Of a stretch of 64,000 bases of DNA, positions 47,820-56,609 are shown piece after piece; within the stretch, counting starts at the first letter, position 1; the number at the start of each line of letters is the position of its first letter. This DNA comes from Maratus speciosus (lineage: Eukaryota; Arthropoda; Arachnida; Araneae; Salticidae): assembly GCA_963932465.1 (NCBI GenBank), contig OZ010786.1:597049038-597113037 (forward strand), read 5' to 3'. A model generated the notes under the pieces. That model saw only the letters and a program-made list of their open reading frames with translations. It ran no database searches and was not told the origin of the DNA. The position numbers and the translations under genes are program-made.

Positions 47820-48420
47820 TTCTGTTTCTTTATAAAAATGGGTAAATAGCTTTTTTTATATTAAATAAATTGTATACATACGGAACAAATTGCTTGTGAG
47901 TATGAAGCAGTAAATAGGTTGTCAGAAAATACGTTGGCAAACTTCTTTCTCGCCAAGAAATTTTTCTCCGAATGATTGATAGAGATGCATTTTTAATTAT
48001 GATATGCGCTTTTATGTTTCACTACATTTATGCATACTATACTGTGTGTATAAATGCTACAGTTCATATGCAGGGCTACACAAAAGAATTCGTAAGACTT
48101 ACTGAGTATGAGAGTAAATTGCTTAAAGGTGGTTTTTAAAGGAGTTAAGCATTTTTACGCTGAAATGCATTTAGTTTACGAAGAAATGTTTGTAGAATAT
48201 AGATAAAATGATATACAGCGTCACGCAAAGCACTGGATACATAACCGTCTATGGATGATAATATCTGGAAATATGGTTTCAGTAGTTTTAAGAGTGTTTT
48301 AGTTTAAATTAAATTTTAGCTAAATAGTGGCATGTAATAACAGTACTATTGGCTATGGACGGTAACTGCTGAAATCAATTTAAAAAAAAAAAATTATGCG
48401 TTTTCTAAAATGTTTACTTA
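47820..48420. other. Unassigned AT-rich DNA between GGNAC MITEs
   Basis: No gene or bounded element seen. Confidence 0.4.
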
Positions 48421-48428
48421 GTTATCTT

Positions 48429-48636
48429 GGTACAGATGTCATATTCGCCCCATATTGGCGCGATTTTTTTCGGTTGCCAATTTGGCGAAAACATCAACAG
48501 CATAAACTACATAATCCGGGTTACCACATCAAGTAAAATAACGACACTTTGGCGCAAGTTTAAGTACCCGTTGCCTATATGATATTGGCGTCAGAAAAAA
48601 ATCGCGCCAATATGGGGCGAATATGACATCTGTTCC
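48429..48636. mobile_element. GGNAC MITE, copy 3, perfect 8-bp duplication
   Basis: GTTATCTT at 48421-48428 and 48637-48644. Ends GGTACAGATGTCATATTCGC and GAATATGACATCTGTTCC. Opposite internal orientation to copy 1. Confidence 0.9.
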
Positions 48637-48688
48637 GTTATCTTATTTACCTTATTTCCCTAAATGACGAAGTTTTGAGTAATTCTTA

Positions 48689-48945
48689 GTTATCCCGCCG
48701 ACCAAATTACTGTCGCCAAATTGTAAGATTAAATGCCAACGATGGTTGTCATTAATTAATTAATTGTAAGAATAAATGCTATGGCCAATAAAACCTTTAA
48801 TTCGACGTTTTATTTTTATTTTTATTAATGTTTTACTAATTTATTTGTTCTTTCGTTATTTAAAATAAAAATTATGCCAATGTGTATAATTTGGCGAGTG
48901 GTTTGACGATTTATATAATTTGGCGAAATTGGTCGATGGGATAAC
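48689..48945. mobile_element. Palindromic MITE, GTTATCCC ends, copy 2
   Basis: Ends GTTATCCCGCCGACCAAAT and ATTGGTCGATGGGATAAC. TA flanks both sides (48687-48688, 48946-48947). Matches 10567-10835 inside, without the long T tract. Confidence 0.85.
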
Positions 48946-49099
48946 TAAAAAGTACCAAGTTTTGTTAAAGCATTCAGGATGTGTTGGAAAGTGTTTCATA
49001 TTCTATGCTTAACGCATGATTTTTCTTACTTCTTTAGTCTTATTTTGCATTTATTTTATTCTTAATTTTTTTAGCCTTTTACTGCTTTATAGAAACTTT

Positions 49100-49315
49100 G
49101 GCACAGTTGTCATATACGCCCCATATTGGCGCGATTTTTTTCCGACGCCAATTTGGCGAAAACATCAACAGCATAAACAACAATATCCGGGTTACCATAT
49201 CAAGCAAAATAACGACACTTTGGCGCCAGTAAGTACCTGTTGTGTATTAAGTACCTGCTGTGCTTGGCGTCAGAAAACAATCTCGCCAATATGGGGAGTA
49301 TATGACATCTGTGTC
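49100..49315. mobile_element. GGNAC MITE, copy 4, perfect 8-bp duplication
   Basis: GAAACTTT at 49092-49099 and 49316-49323. Ends GGCACAGTTGTCATATACGC and GTATATGACATCTGTGTC. A short internal duplication of AAGTACCTG is private to this copy. The 107-codon frame across it is a by-product. Confidence 0.9.
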
Positions 49316-49323
49316 GAAACTTT

Positions 49324-50275
49324 AATATTTAATGTTTAAACGCTTAGCTCCCCCCCCCCCCTGCATATAGTACAAACTATAACACAGACAGCGCAAAATA
49401 ATAGACAGTTTGGTATTTTTCCACTGTAGGGGCTTTGGCGTTTTTAAAAAAAAGCTTGGTGTAATTTGGGCATCAGAAAGTGAGATTTGGGTATTTTTCC
49501 GTTATACAGATACCACTGTCGCCAAGCGTAATAGTTGGCGCAAAATGAAAATCACGTGAATTGAAGCATTTGAAAAATAAAAGAAAAAACATTGTCGATC
49601 CTAAAGTGAGCATTTAAAAAATATAACATTTGAAAATTCCAGACTTTTACGAACTATATATTTAAAATAAGTGAACAAATAACTGTTATAAAATAAAGCA
49701 ATAAAATAAAACTCATATTAAACTGCTGGCATAAAATTACAAATATCTTTTAGCATTTTGAAATAATTGGCGCATTAGCATACATTTTCACATGTTGTCC
49801 GTATAACGGAAAAATATCGAGATTTGTTGTCAAATCATATAAACAGCTATGAAAATAAACTTGATGAGCGTATTTGTTTGTTTTATATGTTTATTTTATA
49901 TGCATATTATTGATATTTTTATGTACAAATTACATTTGTTTCTGTATAAATTTAGAGAACCGTTCTTTTTTTACGTTAAATAAGTCATATAAATTTCGAA
50001 AAAAATGCTTGTGTATATAAAATGAAACAGTGGATAGGTTCCCGGAAAACATGTTGCCTAATTTCCTTTTTCGCCAAGGCACCTATACTGGAAAAGTACC
50101 TAAAGCACATTAAAATCGCGCAGTTAGAAGCTCGCACGGTACAGCGTCGTCTATTGGCGGCTATTTTATTAGTAGCATCGGGAGGAAGATGTAAAGATGT
50201 ACTTTAAATTCTCACCCATAGATTTTAAAAAATATCTTTAAAGAGCGGAGTTTAAGTTAAATTTCGGTGACCTCT
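49324..50275. other. Unassigned DNA with scattered TTGGCG motifs
   Basis: GCTTGGTGTAATTTGGGCAT near 49453 repeats a segment near 47122. The 61-codon frame at 50022-50207 shows no family features. Confidence 0.4.
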
Positions 50276-50279
50276 TTAA

Positions 50280-50478
50280 CCCCTTGGGGACGAGCGACAC
50301 GTATACGTGCCGCATGAAGCGCTCAGAAACCTTGTTTTCCTCACCCGTAAAATTTTACTGTAAAATTTGCCTTATTAAATCAGCGCATTTTCTCGATTCA
50401 AGAAGACACAAATTTCTGTTTTTAAAAAACCGTGACAGAAGATTAAAAACTTCGTAAAAGGCTCCCGTCCCGAAGGGG
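50280..50478. mobile_element. TTAA MITE, CCCCTTGGGGACGAG family, copy 1
   Basis: TTAA at 50276-50279 and 50479-50482. Ends CCCCTTGGGGACGAGCGACA and CCCGTCCCGAAGGGG. Subterminal CACGTATACGTG palindrome. Core TTTTACTGTAAAATTTGCC with CTTATTAAATCAGCGCATTT. Other copies: 54063, 59000. Confidence 0.9.
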
Positions 50479-50840
50479 TTAAAGAAAGATTAATGGTTTT
50501 AAATGGGAATTTCGCCAAATTAGCCAGCTATCGCCAAGTTGGCTAACATTTGGCGCTACTGTGGAAACCCTGAATTAGTATTTTTCAACACTTACTCATT
50601 TCAATGAGGCGGTCCTACCGGAATTGTGAGGGACACACAGAGACTTGGATTTTATATAAATAGATTCTCGTAGGAAATCCAGTTATCTGAGGTGTGGCGG
50701 ATACGTGCGAAATTACGGTAATTAACCACATTGAAATAATGCATATTTCATTAAATAATTCTTTAACCAAATGTATTTTTCGGGCTCAAATTTCGCTTAT
50801 TTCTATATCAACCAACCTTGCAAACCAGAAACTTTATTAA

Positions 50841-51273
50841 CCCCTTAACGGTCACATTAAATTATAGTTTAAAAATTCAAATTGCTTATTGGCACCACTT
50901 TTTCGAAAATAAAATATTCACCTTATTTAATGACAGATAAAATGATACCATAATAAAGTTATACACTTACCATACACTATTTTATAAAACTGGTGGGAAT
51001 CAAACAATCTGAATAAAAGACACAGCCCGTGAATATCACGGGAGCGAGAATTAACCCCTTGAGGGGCGTTGGTATACATTATATCCCACCTAATTTTAAT
51101 TCACTAATTCTTCATTTGCGCAGAAAATATTTATAAAGTTTTAGTTTTTTAAATATGGTGAAAAAGAACTGGAAAATTTCTTTCACATATTTTTAAATAT
51201 TTTTTTTTAATATTTCCGGTGGGAATTCAACATTATAGAAACACAATTGCTTGCCCCTCAAAGAGTTAAGGGG
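50841..51273. mobile_element. TTAA MITE, CCCCTTAACGGTCAC end, interrupted
   Basis: Left flank TTAA (50837-50840), right flank TAAA (51274-51277). Left end CCCCTTAACGGTCAC, right end GAGAATTAAGGGG. Inner arm TTGGCACCACTTTTTCG and GTGGGAATCAAACAATCTGA; core ACCTTATTTAATGACAG. A second MITE (51055-51265) lies in its right terminal TTAA. Copy 1 of repeat V has an unoccupied CTTTATTAAATG. Confidence 0.8.
51055..51265. mobile_element. TTAA MITE, CCCCTTGAGGGGC family, nested in terminus
   Basis: TTAA at 51051-51054 and 51266-51269. Ends CCCCTTGAGGGGCGT and TGCCCCTCAAAGAG. It used a TTAA that is part of the host element's own right end. Confidence 0.85.
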
Positions 51274-51363
51274 TAAACGGAAAAAAAACACTAAACATAC
51301 TGAGAATTTCACTCACGTTTTATAAAAATATTTCACACGGAATTTTTATTTAAAACTGTTTAA

Positions 51364-51566
51364 CCCCTTGAGGGTCAAGCAGTTACGTTTGTGAAATGCT
51401 GAATTCCCACCGGAATCTTTGAAAAATTCTCTTTCAAAATAAGTAAAAGCAATTTTACGGCCTTTTTCCACCAAAGTTAGAAAAGTAAAATTTAATAAAA
51501 TTTTTCTGGTGTAAAATTTCATTAATCGTAGGTGGTATATAATATATACCGGTGCCCCTCAAGGGG
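51364..51566. mobile_element. TTAA MITE, CCCCTTGAGGGGC family
   Basis: TTAA at 51360-51363 and 51567-51570. Ends CCCCTTGAGGGTCAAG and TGCCCCTCAAGGGG. Opposite inner orientation to 51055-51265. Confidence 0.85.
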
Positions 51567-51797
51567 TTAACTGTCTTATTTGATTTATGTCTGTTTGATT
51601 TATATTTTATTTATTTAATAAATAAAATTCCAGTACAAATCGAAATATTTTAATTTGGTAAGATACAAATAACCGTTTTTTTTTATCTTTAACATTAATT
51701 AATAACGAGAAACAAAAGCCTTTTCATAAAATTTTTTTAGACAAGTTATATTTATTTCAGATGTAAATTTCCAACTGGGGGGGGGGGGGGGGGGAAT

Positions 51798-51871
51798 GTC
51801 CTGACCAGGATTCGAACCCGGGACCTCCTGGCTGAAGCCGCCAGTGCTCTGCCATCTGAGCTATCCCGGAC
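51798..51871 (-). tRNA. tRNA-like sequence (pseudo-tRNA or SINE head)
   Basis: 74 nt on the minus strand. An A-box-like TAGCTCAGATGGC, an anticodon stem CTGGC..GCCAG and a B box GGTTCGAATCC with a T stem CCGGG..CCTGG are all visible. Acceptor GTCC pairs with GGAC, but the inner acceptor pairs are broken. The anticodon loop GGCTTCA lacks the usual U33, so no isotype is given. Both polymerase III boxes look intact. A G/C tract (51777-51794) follows its 3' end. Copy 1 of repeat V lacks this stretch, so it is an insertion; a SINE head is likely. Confidence 0.6.
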
Positions 51872-52286
51872 GATTCTGGTCGAACTTTTTCACCCAGCTA
51901 ACCTTAATGATTACAGCATCTGGTCTGAAACCTGGTTCAGCTCAACAGAATAAATCTCAGGTAATGGAACTCCAGAAATTGTGTTAATATTAATCTAGTA
52001 TGTTTATTTTTCTTAGAAAAAAAAAACGGAATTTTGGCAGCTGTCGTAAATTTTCAGACTAAATATTTCATTTTAACCAGTGTAAGTTGATATAAAAGTA
52101 ACGAGTACACCTATCAGAACATTCGATCTCGAAAAGCATATATTGTAGTATTGTCAGGCTATACGCCTATCAGGCCTACTTCTGTTGGCTATACGCCTTT
52201 TAAGCAATTAAAAATTGAAATTCATTTTTTGAATTCAAGGCATGAGAAATTTTCTACAAAAATTTCTATGAATTATATGTATAGAT
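51872..52286. other. Flank of the tRNA-like insertion and end of repeat V
   Basis: 51872-52010 has no counterpart in repeat V copy 1 and may be part of the tRNA-related insertion. V-like sequence resumes at GGCAGCTGTCGTAAATTTTC (about 52038). A GGCTATACGCCT motif is repeated near 52158 and 52188. Confidence 0.4.
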
Positions 52287-52290
52287 TTAA

Positions 52291-52490
52291 CCCTAGAACT
52301 ACCGGAAATTTTACTCAAGTTTTATAAAAACATTCTACACCAGAATTTTTACTTAAAACTATTTAATTTGTTTATTTAACTTATTATTGTCTGATTTATA
52401 CATTTAGTTTGTTTTGAAGAAATTTCTGGTTTGAATAAATATTTTGAATGTACATGTCGGGTCCATTGGACCCTTCTGGTAGACAGAGGG
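52291..52490. mobile_element. TTAA MITE, CCCTAGAACTACCGG end
   Basis: TTAA at 52287-52290 and 52491-52494. Ends CCCTAGAACTACCGG and CTGGTAGACAGAGGG. Subterminal GGGTCCATTGGACCC palindrome near the right end. Closest by layout to 35288-35494. Confidence 0.85.
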
Positions 52491-52520
52491 TTAAGTACAA
52501 ATTAGTTGTGTAACTTTTAG

Positions 52521-52723
52521 CCTCTTGAGTTGCAAGCAATAGCGTTTGTGTGATGCTGAATTTCCACCGGAAATTTAGAAAAAAATTATTTCAAAATAAG
52601 GAAAAGGAATTTTACGACCTAATTCCATCAAAGTTAGAAAAGTAAAATTTCATAAAATTTTTCTGGTGCAAATCTTCATTAATCGTAGGTGGAATAAAAT
52701 ATATCCCATCACCCCTCAAGAGG
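52521..52723. mobile_element. TTAA MITE, CCCCTTGAGGGGC family, diverged
   Basis: Flanks TTAG (52517-52520) and TTAA (52724-52727). Ends CCTCTTGAGTTGCAAG and ACCCCTCAAGAGG. Confidence 0.75.
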
Positions 52724-52740
52724 TTAACTATGCACTCCAG

Positions 52741-53016
52741 TAGTGATGGGCAGAGTGAATGATTTTACTATTCGAATGAATAATTCGGGCATGCGCAAAA
52801 GCATATTTTCGAACCTTTACATATATTTTTAATCAATTGTAGTTTCCTCATTATAATTTATTCTATAATTCACACCAGCTAAGCGTAAATTTGTATATTC
52901 AGAATGTTCGTTCGTTTGTAACTACTTTTTTGAAATAGTAATATTAGTTAGAATGAATATTACTATTTAAAAAACTGATATCAATCCAGCAATCTGAATT
53001 AAAGATATTTAATATA
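52741..53016. mobile_element. TAGTGATGGGCAG element, left part, interrupted
   Basis: Starts TAGTGATGGGCAGAGTGAAT, continues TTCGAATGAATAATTCGGGC like 54613. Its flank TGCACTCCAG also matches the flank of 54613, so the pair may stem from a segmental duplication. Interrupted or ended by the foldback element at 53017. A TTTTTTGAAATAGTAATATT arm with CAATCTGAATTAAAG lies inside. Confidence 0.6.
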
Positions 53017-54305
53017 CAGGGTGATTATAATTAAAGTTTAACTTTCAAAATGCTGTATAAAAAGAACCACTGGTCAAAATGACTTCAAATTTGAAATGAA
53101 TGTACTAGAAGAAGGGGGAAACGATATGGCACAAGAAAATAATGTTCCAAAGCGTCTCAATGGCGCTGTAAGCGGCATACCGAAAGTGGATTCGGCGTCA
53201 AGTGACATTGTTAATCGAAATACGACGGTTTTGTCATGAGTTGCACAGTAAACCAACCGTATTGTTCAATGTGCATGAGTGTTTCGGTTGTTTTACGGAA
53301 AAAATGACTTCCAAAACAGTCAACAGTTGTGGTACTGTTAGTGGAAATCCATCCACCACAGCAAGGTCGTACCACATTGGATGGGAAAAATCGTTTTTTT
53401 AACTGTCCTTGGGCCAAAAAGCGCATAAAAAGAGAATAATGATTCTGTTTTTAATTATTGCTAGACATGCGGCAGACAGGTTCCATGTGCTGTCCACCAT
53501 TGTCCGCCACAAGTTGAAACCGATAATCGTTATCTGTTGTCTCATCGCATGTCTAGCAATAATTAAAAACAGAATCATTATTCGCTTTTTATGCGGTTTT
53601 TGGCCCAATGACAGTTAAAAACCGAATCATTAAGTGATTTGTATGTGTTTTTTGGCACAAGGACGATTAAAAACCGAATCATTGTGTGCTTTTTATGCGG
53701 TTTTTGGCCCAAGGACAATTAAAAACCGATTTTTTTCCAGCCAATGTGGTGCGACCTTGTCGTGGTGGATGGACTTTCCACTAACAGTATCACAACTGTT
53801 GACTGATTTGGAAGTCACTTTTTCCGTAAAACAACCGAAACACTCATGCACATTGAACAGTACGGGTTGTTTACTATGCAACTCATGACAAAACCGTCGT
53901 ATTTCGATTAAAAATGACGCCGAATCCACTTTCGTTATACGCTTATAGCGCCATCTATTGAGACACTTTGGACCTTTTTTTTCTTATGCCATACCGTTTC
54001 CCCCTTCTTCCAGTATATTCATTTCAAATTGGAAGTCATTTTGACCAGTGGTTCTTTTTTAACCCCTTGGGGACGAGCGACACGTCTACGTGCCGCATGA
54101 AGCGCTCAGAATCCTTGTTTTTTCTCACCAGTAAAATTTTACTGTAAAATTTGTCTTATTTAATCAGCGCATTTTCTCGATTCAAGAAAATACAAATTTC
54201 TGTTTTTAAAAAACGGTGACAAAAGATTAAAAATTTCGTAAAAGGGTCCCGTCCCGAAGGGGTTAACAGCATTTTGAAAGTTAAACTTTAATTATAAACA
54301 CCCTG
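53017..54305. mobile_element. Large foldback element, CAGGGTGATTATAATTAAAG ends
   Basis: Ends CAGGGTGATTATAATTAAAG and CTTTAATTATAAACACCCTG, with TATA on both sides. The arms run inward over 400 bp (CACTGGTCAAAATGACTTC, GAAGAAGGGGGAAACGATAT, GAAAGTGGATTCGGCGTC, AAACCGTCGTATTT mirrored). The centre (53409-53618) is a near-perfect palindrome with TAATTATTGCTAGACATGCG arms. Direct repeats with AAAAACCGAATCATT follow at 53615-53730. Open frames occur on both strands in both arms, and none is recognised. Interrupted at 54063-54262. Confidence 0.85.
54063..54262. mobile_element. TTAA MITE, CCCCTTGGGGACGAG family, copy 2, nested
   Basis: TTAA at 54059-54062 and 54263-54266. It splits GTGGTTCTTTTT from CAGCATTTTGAAAG; the left arm of the foldback (53041-53072) shows the uninterrupted counterpart. 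Very close to 50280-50478. Confidence 0.9.
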
Positions 54306-54612
54306 TATAATAAAGAGAAAAAAAAGTTCAGGAATTGGTATTTTAAAAATGTAATTTTTCCTATAATATGCCTTTATTGTTCATGGTTGTGCACTTTTGA
54401 GTTTTTAAATTAAAGGAAAGAAGTATATTCTTTTTCTATATTTAAAAAGTATTTATATTATGGAAATACTCTTATTTATATTTTTAAAAAGCCATAAGTA
54501 ATGAGCTTTGAAATGCCAGTATATTTTTTAATGTTATCTTTTGTTTTATTTAATCTCAGAAATATGCGAATAAATATAAATTATTTGTGTTGCTTTTAAC
54601 TATGCACTCTAG

Positions 54613-55423
54613 TAGTGATGGGCAGAATGAATTATTTTAATATTCGAATGAATAATTCGGGCATACGCAAAAGCATGTTTTCGAACCTTCGCAAATATTT
54701 TTAATCAATTACCTCCACAAATTTTGTTAAAAGAAGCAAAATCATAGTTGTCAGCAATAATATTTATCGATTGTTTTCAGAAAATCTGAAGTTTTTTTTG
54801 CATCTTTCTTGGGTTCTTAAATTAATTCTAATTAAAATCAGAAACTCTCTTTTCCATACAAAGTAAATTGAGTTTAAATTAAACAAAGTTTGGTAGCTGT
54901 GCTTTTGAGCACGCCCGAATGATTCATTTCGAACAGTAAAATCATTCACTCTGCCGCTGCCATCGAAATACTCAAGGCCAGAGGACACGCGTATGACGTC
55001 ATCACTAATCGACTGATTTCTCACTAGTACTGGAATTCACAACGGAAATTTTTGAATAGTAATTTTCTTTTATTTTATTGTGGAATAGCTCTCCTCTTAT
55101 AAAACAATAATAACTATTTAAACTTACTGGTGAGAATGTGGAATCCTCCAATAAAAAAATCAGCCAGATGTGGCAACACTGTGGCTTTCCGTATCTGGCT
55201 GAATTTTTATTTAGGGATTCCGAATTCTCACCAGTAAGTTTAAATACTTATTACTGTTTTATAAGACGATAGATATTCTACAAATAAAATAACAGAAAAT
55301 TGCTATTCAAAATTTTTCTGTGTGAATTCCAACATTAGTGTGAAGTCGGTCGATTAGTGATGACGTCACACTCATGTCTTCTGGCCGTGAGTATTTCGAT
55401 GACAGCGACTCAGCCCATCACTA
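54613..55423. mobile_element. hAT-like element, TAGTGATGGGC ends, interrupted
   Basis: Flanks CACTCTAG (54605-54612) and AACTCTAG (55424-55431), 7 of 8. Ends TAGTGATGGGCAGAATGA and CAGCCCATCACTA. The right-arm part AAAATCATTCACTCTGCC (54938-54955) is separated from the end by the element 54956-55407. Without it this is about 350 bp and non-coding. Confidence 0.8.
54956..55407. mobile_element. Palindromic element, GCTGCCATCGAAATAC ends, nested
   Basis: ACTCTGCC (54948-54955) and ACTCAGCC (55408-55415) form an 8-bp duplication, 7 of 8. Ends GCTGCCATCGAAATACTCAA and GAGTATTTCGATGACAGC. Arms contain GACGTCATCACTAATCGACT and mirror it; the centre is AGCCAGAT..ATCTGGCT around GTGGCAACACTGTGG. Partial copies at 39687 and 58606. 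Confidence 0.85.
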
Positions 55424-55494
55424 AACTCTAGTGTGCCGCAAAAGTATAACTATACATTCAAGTGTGCTGTGAGATAGTAATTGTTGAACTGGTA

Positions 55495-55640
55495 TGATTG
55501 CCAGCTGTGGAGAATTGTGTTTATTCAGACCGTTTGTTTGCCAATACTTTTTTGATATAGTAATATTTATCTTATCTAATGACTAAATAGAATGAATATT
55601 GCTATTAAAATTTTAGGTATCAGTCTAGCAATCTGAAGTT
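55495..55640. mobile_element. MITE-like palindrome with shared core
   Basis: GATTGCCAGCTG, TTATTCAGACCGTTTGTTTG, ACTTTTTTGATATAGTAATA and ATCTAATGAC lead to CAGTCTAGCAATCTGAAG. Layout matches the shared inner module of several MITE families. Ends not resolved. Confidence 0.5.
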
Positions 55641-55669
55641 AAGAAAAAGCGCAAAGGTGACGACATTGT

Positions 55670-55805
55670 TCAAAGCGATATAAGTAAGCGTCCTATCTTA
55701 AATGGGAGAAGTATCCGCAAGATTAAAAGCGAGGTCACATCAATCAAGGTCATGCGCCACGTAGCAGATGGAGTGTGAACTACAGGTATAGACCTAACTG
55801 TTTTC
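55670..55805. repeat. Dispersed repeat W, copy 2
   Basis: Partner of 28985-29135. Followed by a short inverted repeat GACACCACTAAAATTATAAA..CTTCGTGGTGTC at 55811-55892. Confidence 0.7.
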
Positions 55806-56149
55806 TTACTGACACCACTAAAATTATAAAGTTTTTTTCAACTTGATTAATAACTGAAGTTTTTGTGATAAGGCGAAGAAAACTTCGTGGTGTCAAGAGC
55901 GTCTGGATGCCCCTCTCGCTACGCCATTATTTTGCAATAAAAGTGGCAAACAAAATTCAACGACTGAAGATTTAGAAAATACGCGCCACACTAAAAGCCC
56001 GCTTATGTGAATTACCACTCCGTCCACAAGGTGGCGCAACTGTGTTAATTTACGCCTGATTCCAGCATTAAGTTTGTTCGCTTACTTATAACGCTTTGAC
56101 ATTGTTTAACAGCTTAACTGTTTCATTTTTTTCACACAAAAACTTTCAC

Positions 56150-56600
56150 TTCATTCCTCTCGCGTATGCACACGAGTTACTAGAACAACTTCCCCAAGAT
56201 CTGTATCAGATCCAGCATAAAAGTTATTTTGTTTTCTATATATTAATTTCTTCCTAAATTTCCTGGTGAGAATAATTTTTAATGTCTAAAATAAAATCTA
56301 CTTGAATGGTTAAGCATGAATAAATATTTTGGAGTCGTCTACACAGGGCCTGATTATCCACGGGGCAAATTCCTACCACTAAAAATAAACAGAAAATTTT
56401 GCTTCATTCATGGCAGAAATTTTACATGAATACGGCGTTTAGATAAGGCGAACTTTTCTTTTAAAATTTATTGGTGTAAGTATGCCCCGTTAGTAATCAG
56501 GCCTGCGTCTACATATTAAAAATTGCACCAACTAAAATTTTTTTCCAAATTGTAAGACCCACTTTCGAAACTTTCTTTGATTTCATCCTATCAAAAAGAC
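56150..56600. repeat. Dispersed repeat T, copy 3
   Basis: CTCTCGCGTATGCACACGAG, TTACTAGAACAACTTC and TCTACATATTAAAAATTGCA parallel 12620 and 37280. Contains the hAT-like MITE 56344-56505. Confidence 0.7.
56344..56505. mobile_element. hAT-like MITE with perfect 8-bp duplication
   Basis: CGTCTACA at 56336-56343 and 56506-56513. Ends CAGGGCCTGATTA and TAATCAGGCCTG. Inner CTACCACTAAAAAT, GATAAGGCGAA. Paralogous repeat T copies at 12909 and 37479 have the empty target. 162 bp. Confidence 0.95.
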
Positions 56601-56609
56601 CAGAAAGAC

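Larger units (their letters stand above)
44539..50718. mobile_element. 6.18-kb TIR-bounded insertion in repeat V
   Basis: Left end CCGTAATTTCCCACGTATAC then GCCGCG; right end GGCGGATACGTGCGAAATTACGG in pieces. TA on both sides (44537-44538, 50719-50720). Copy 1 of repeat V (27690-29135) is continuous across the corresponding point, so this stretch is inserted DNA. It is stuffed with nested elements (44622, 46224, the GGNAC cluster, 48689, 50280). No transposase was found, so an alternative is stepwise build-up of unrelated insertions inside a small MITE. Confidence 0.6.
50719..51797. repeat. Dispersed repeat V, copy 2, right half
   Basis: Continues the V repeat after the 6.18-kb insertion. 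It is itself interrupted by TTAA MITEs at 50841-51273 and 51364-51566. It ends in a G tract beside the tRNA-like sequence. Confidence 0.65.

Noticed and set aside
46831..49315. Dense TTGGC..GCCAA motifs resembling nuclear factor I binding sites
   Set aside because: They are parts of the MITE inverted repeats; no promoter or gene lies nearby.
46794..49339. Several 65-107 codon frames on both strands with similar peptides (for example YSPHIGAIFFG)
   Set aside because: They are mirror translations of the palindromic GGNAC MITEs and recur only where those elements occur.
50022..50207. 61-codon frame with an ordinary amino-acid mix
   Set aside because: It stands alone inside a nest of insertions, with no motif and no neighbouring exon signal strong enough to support a gene.
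53074..53929. Seven overlapping frames of 60-84 codons as a possible coding locus
   Set aside because: They are mirrored by the foldback arms on both strands; no start or domain is recognised. Kept only as a finding to test, not as genes.
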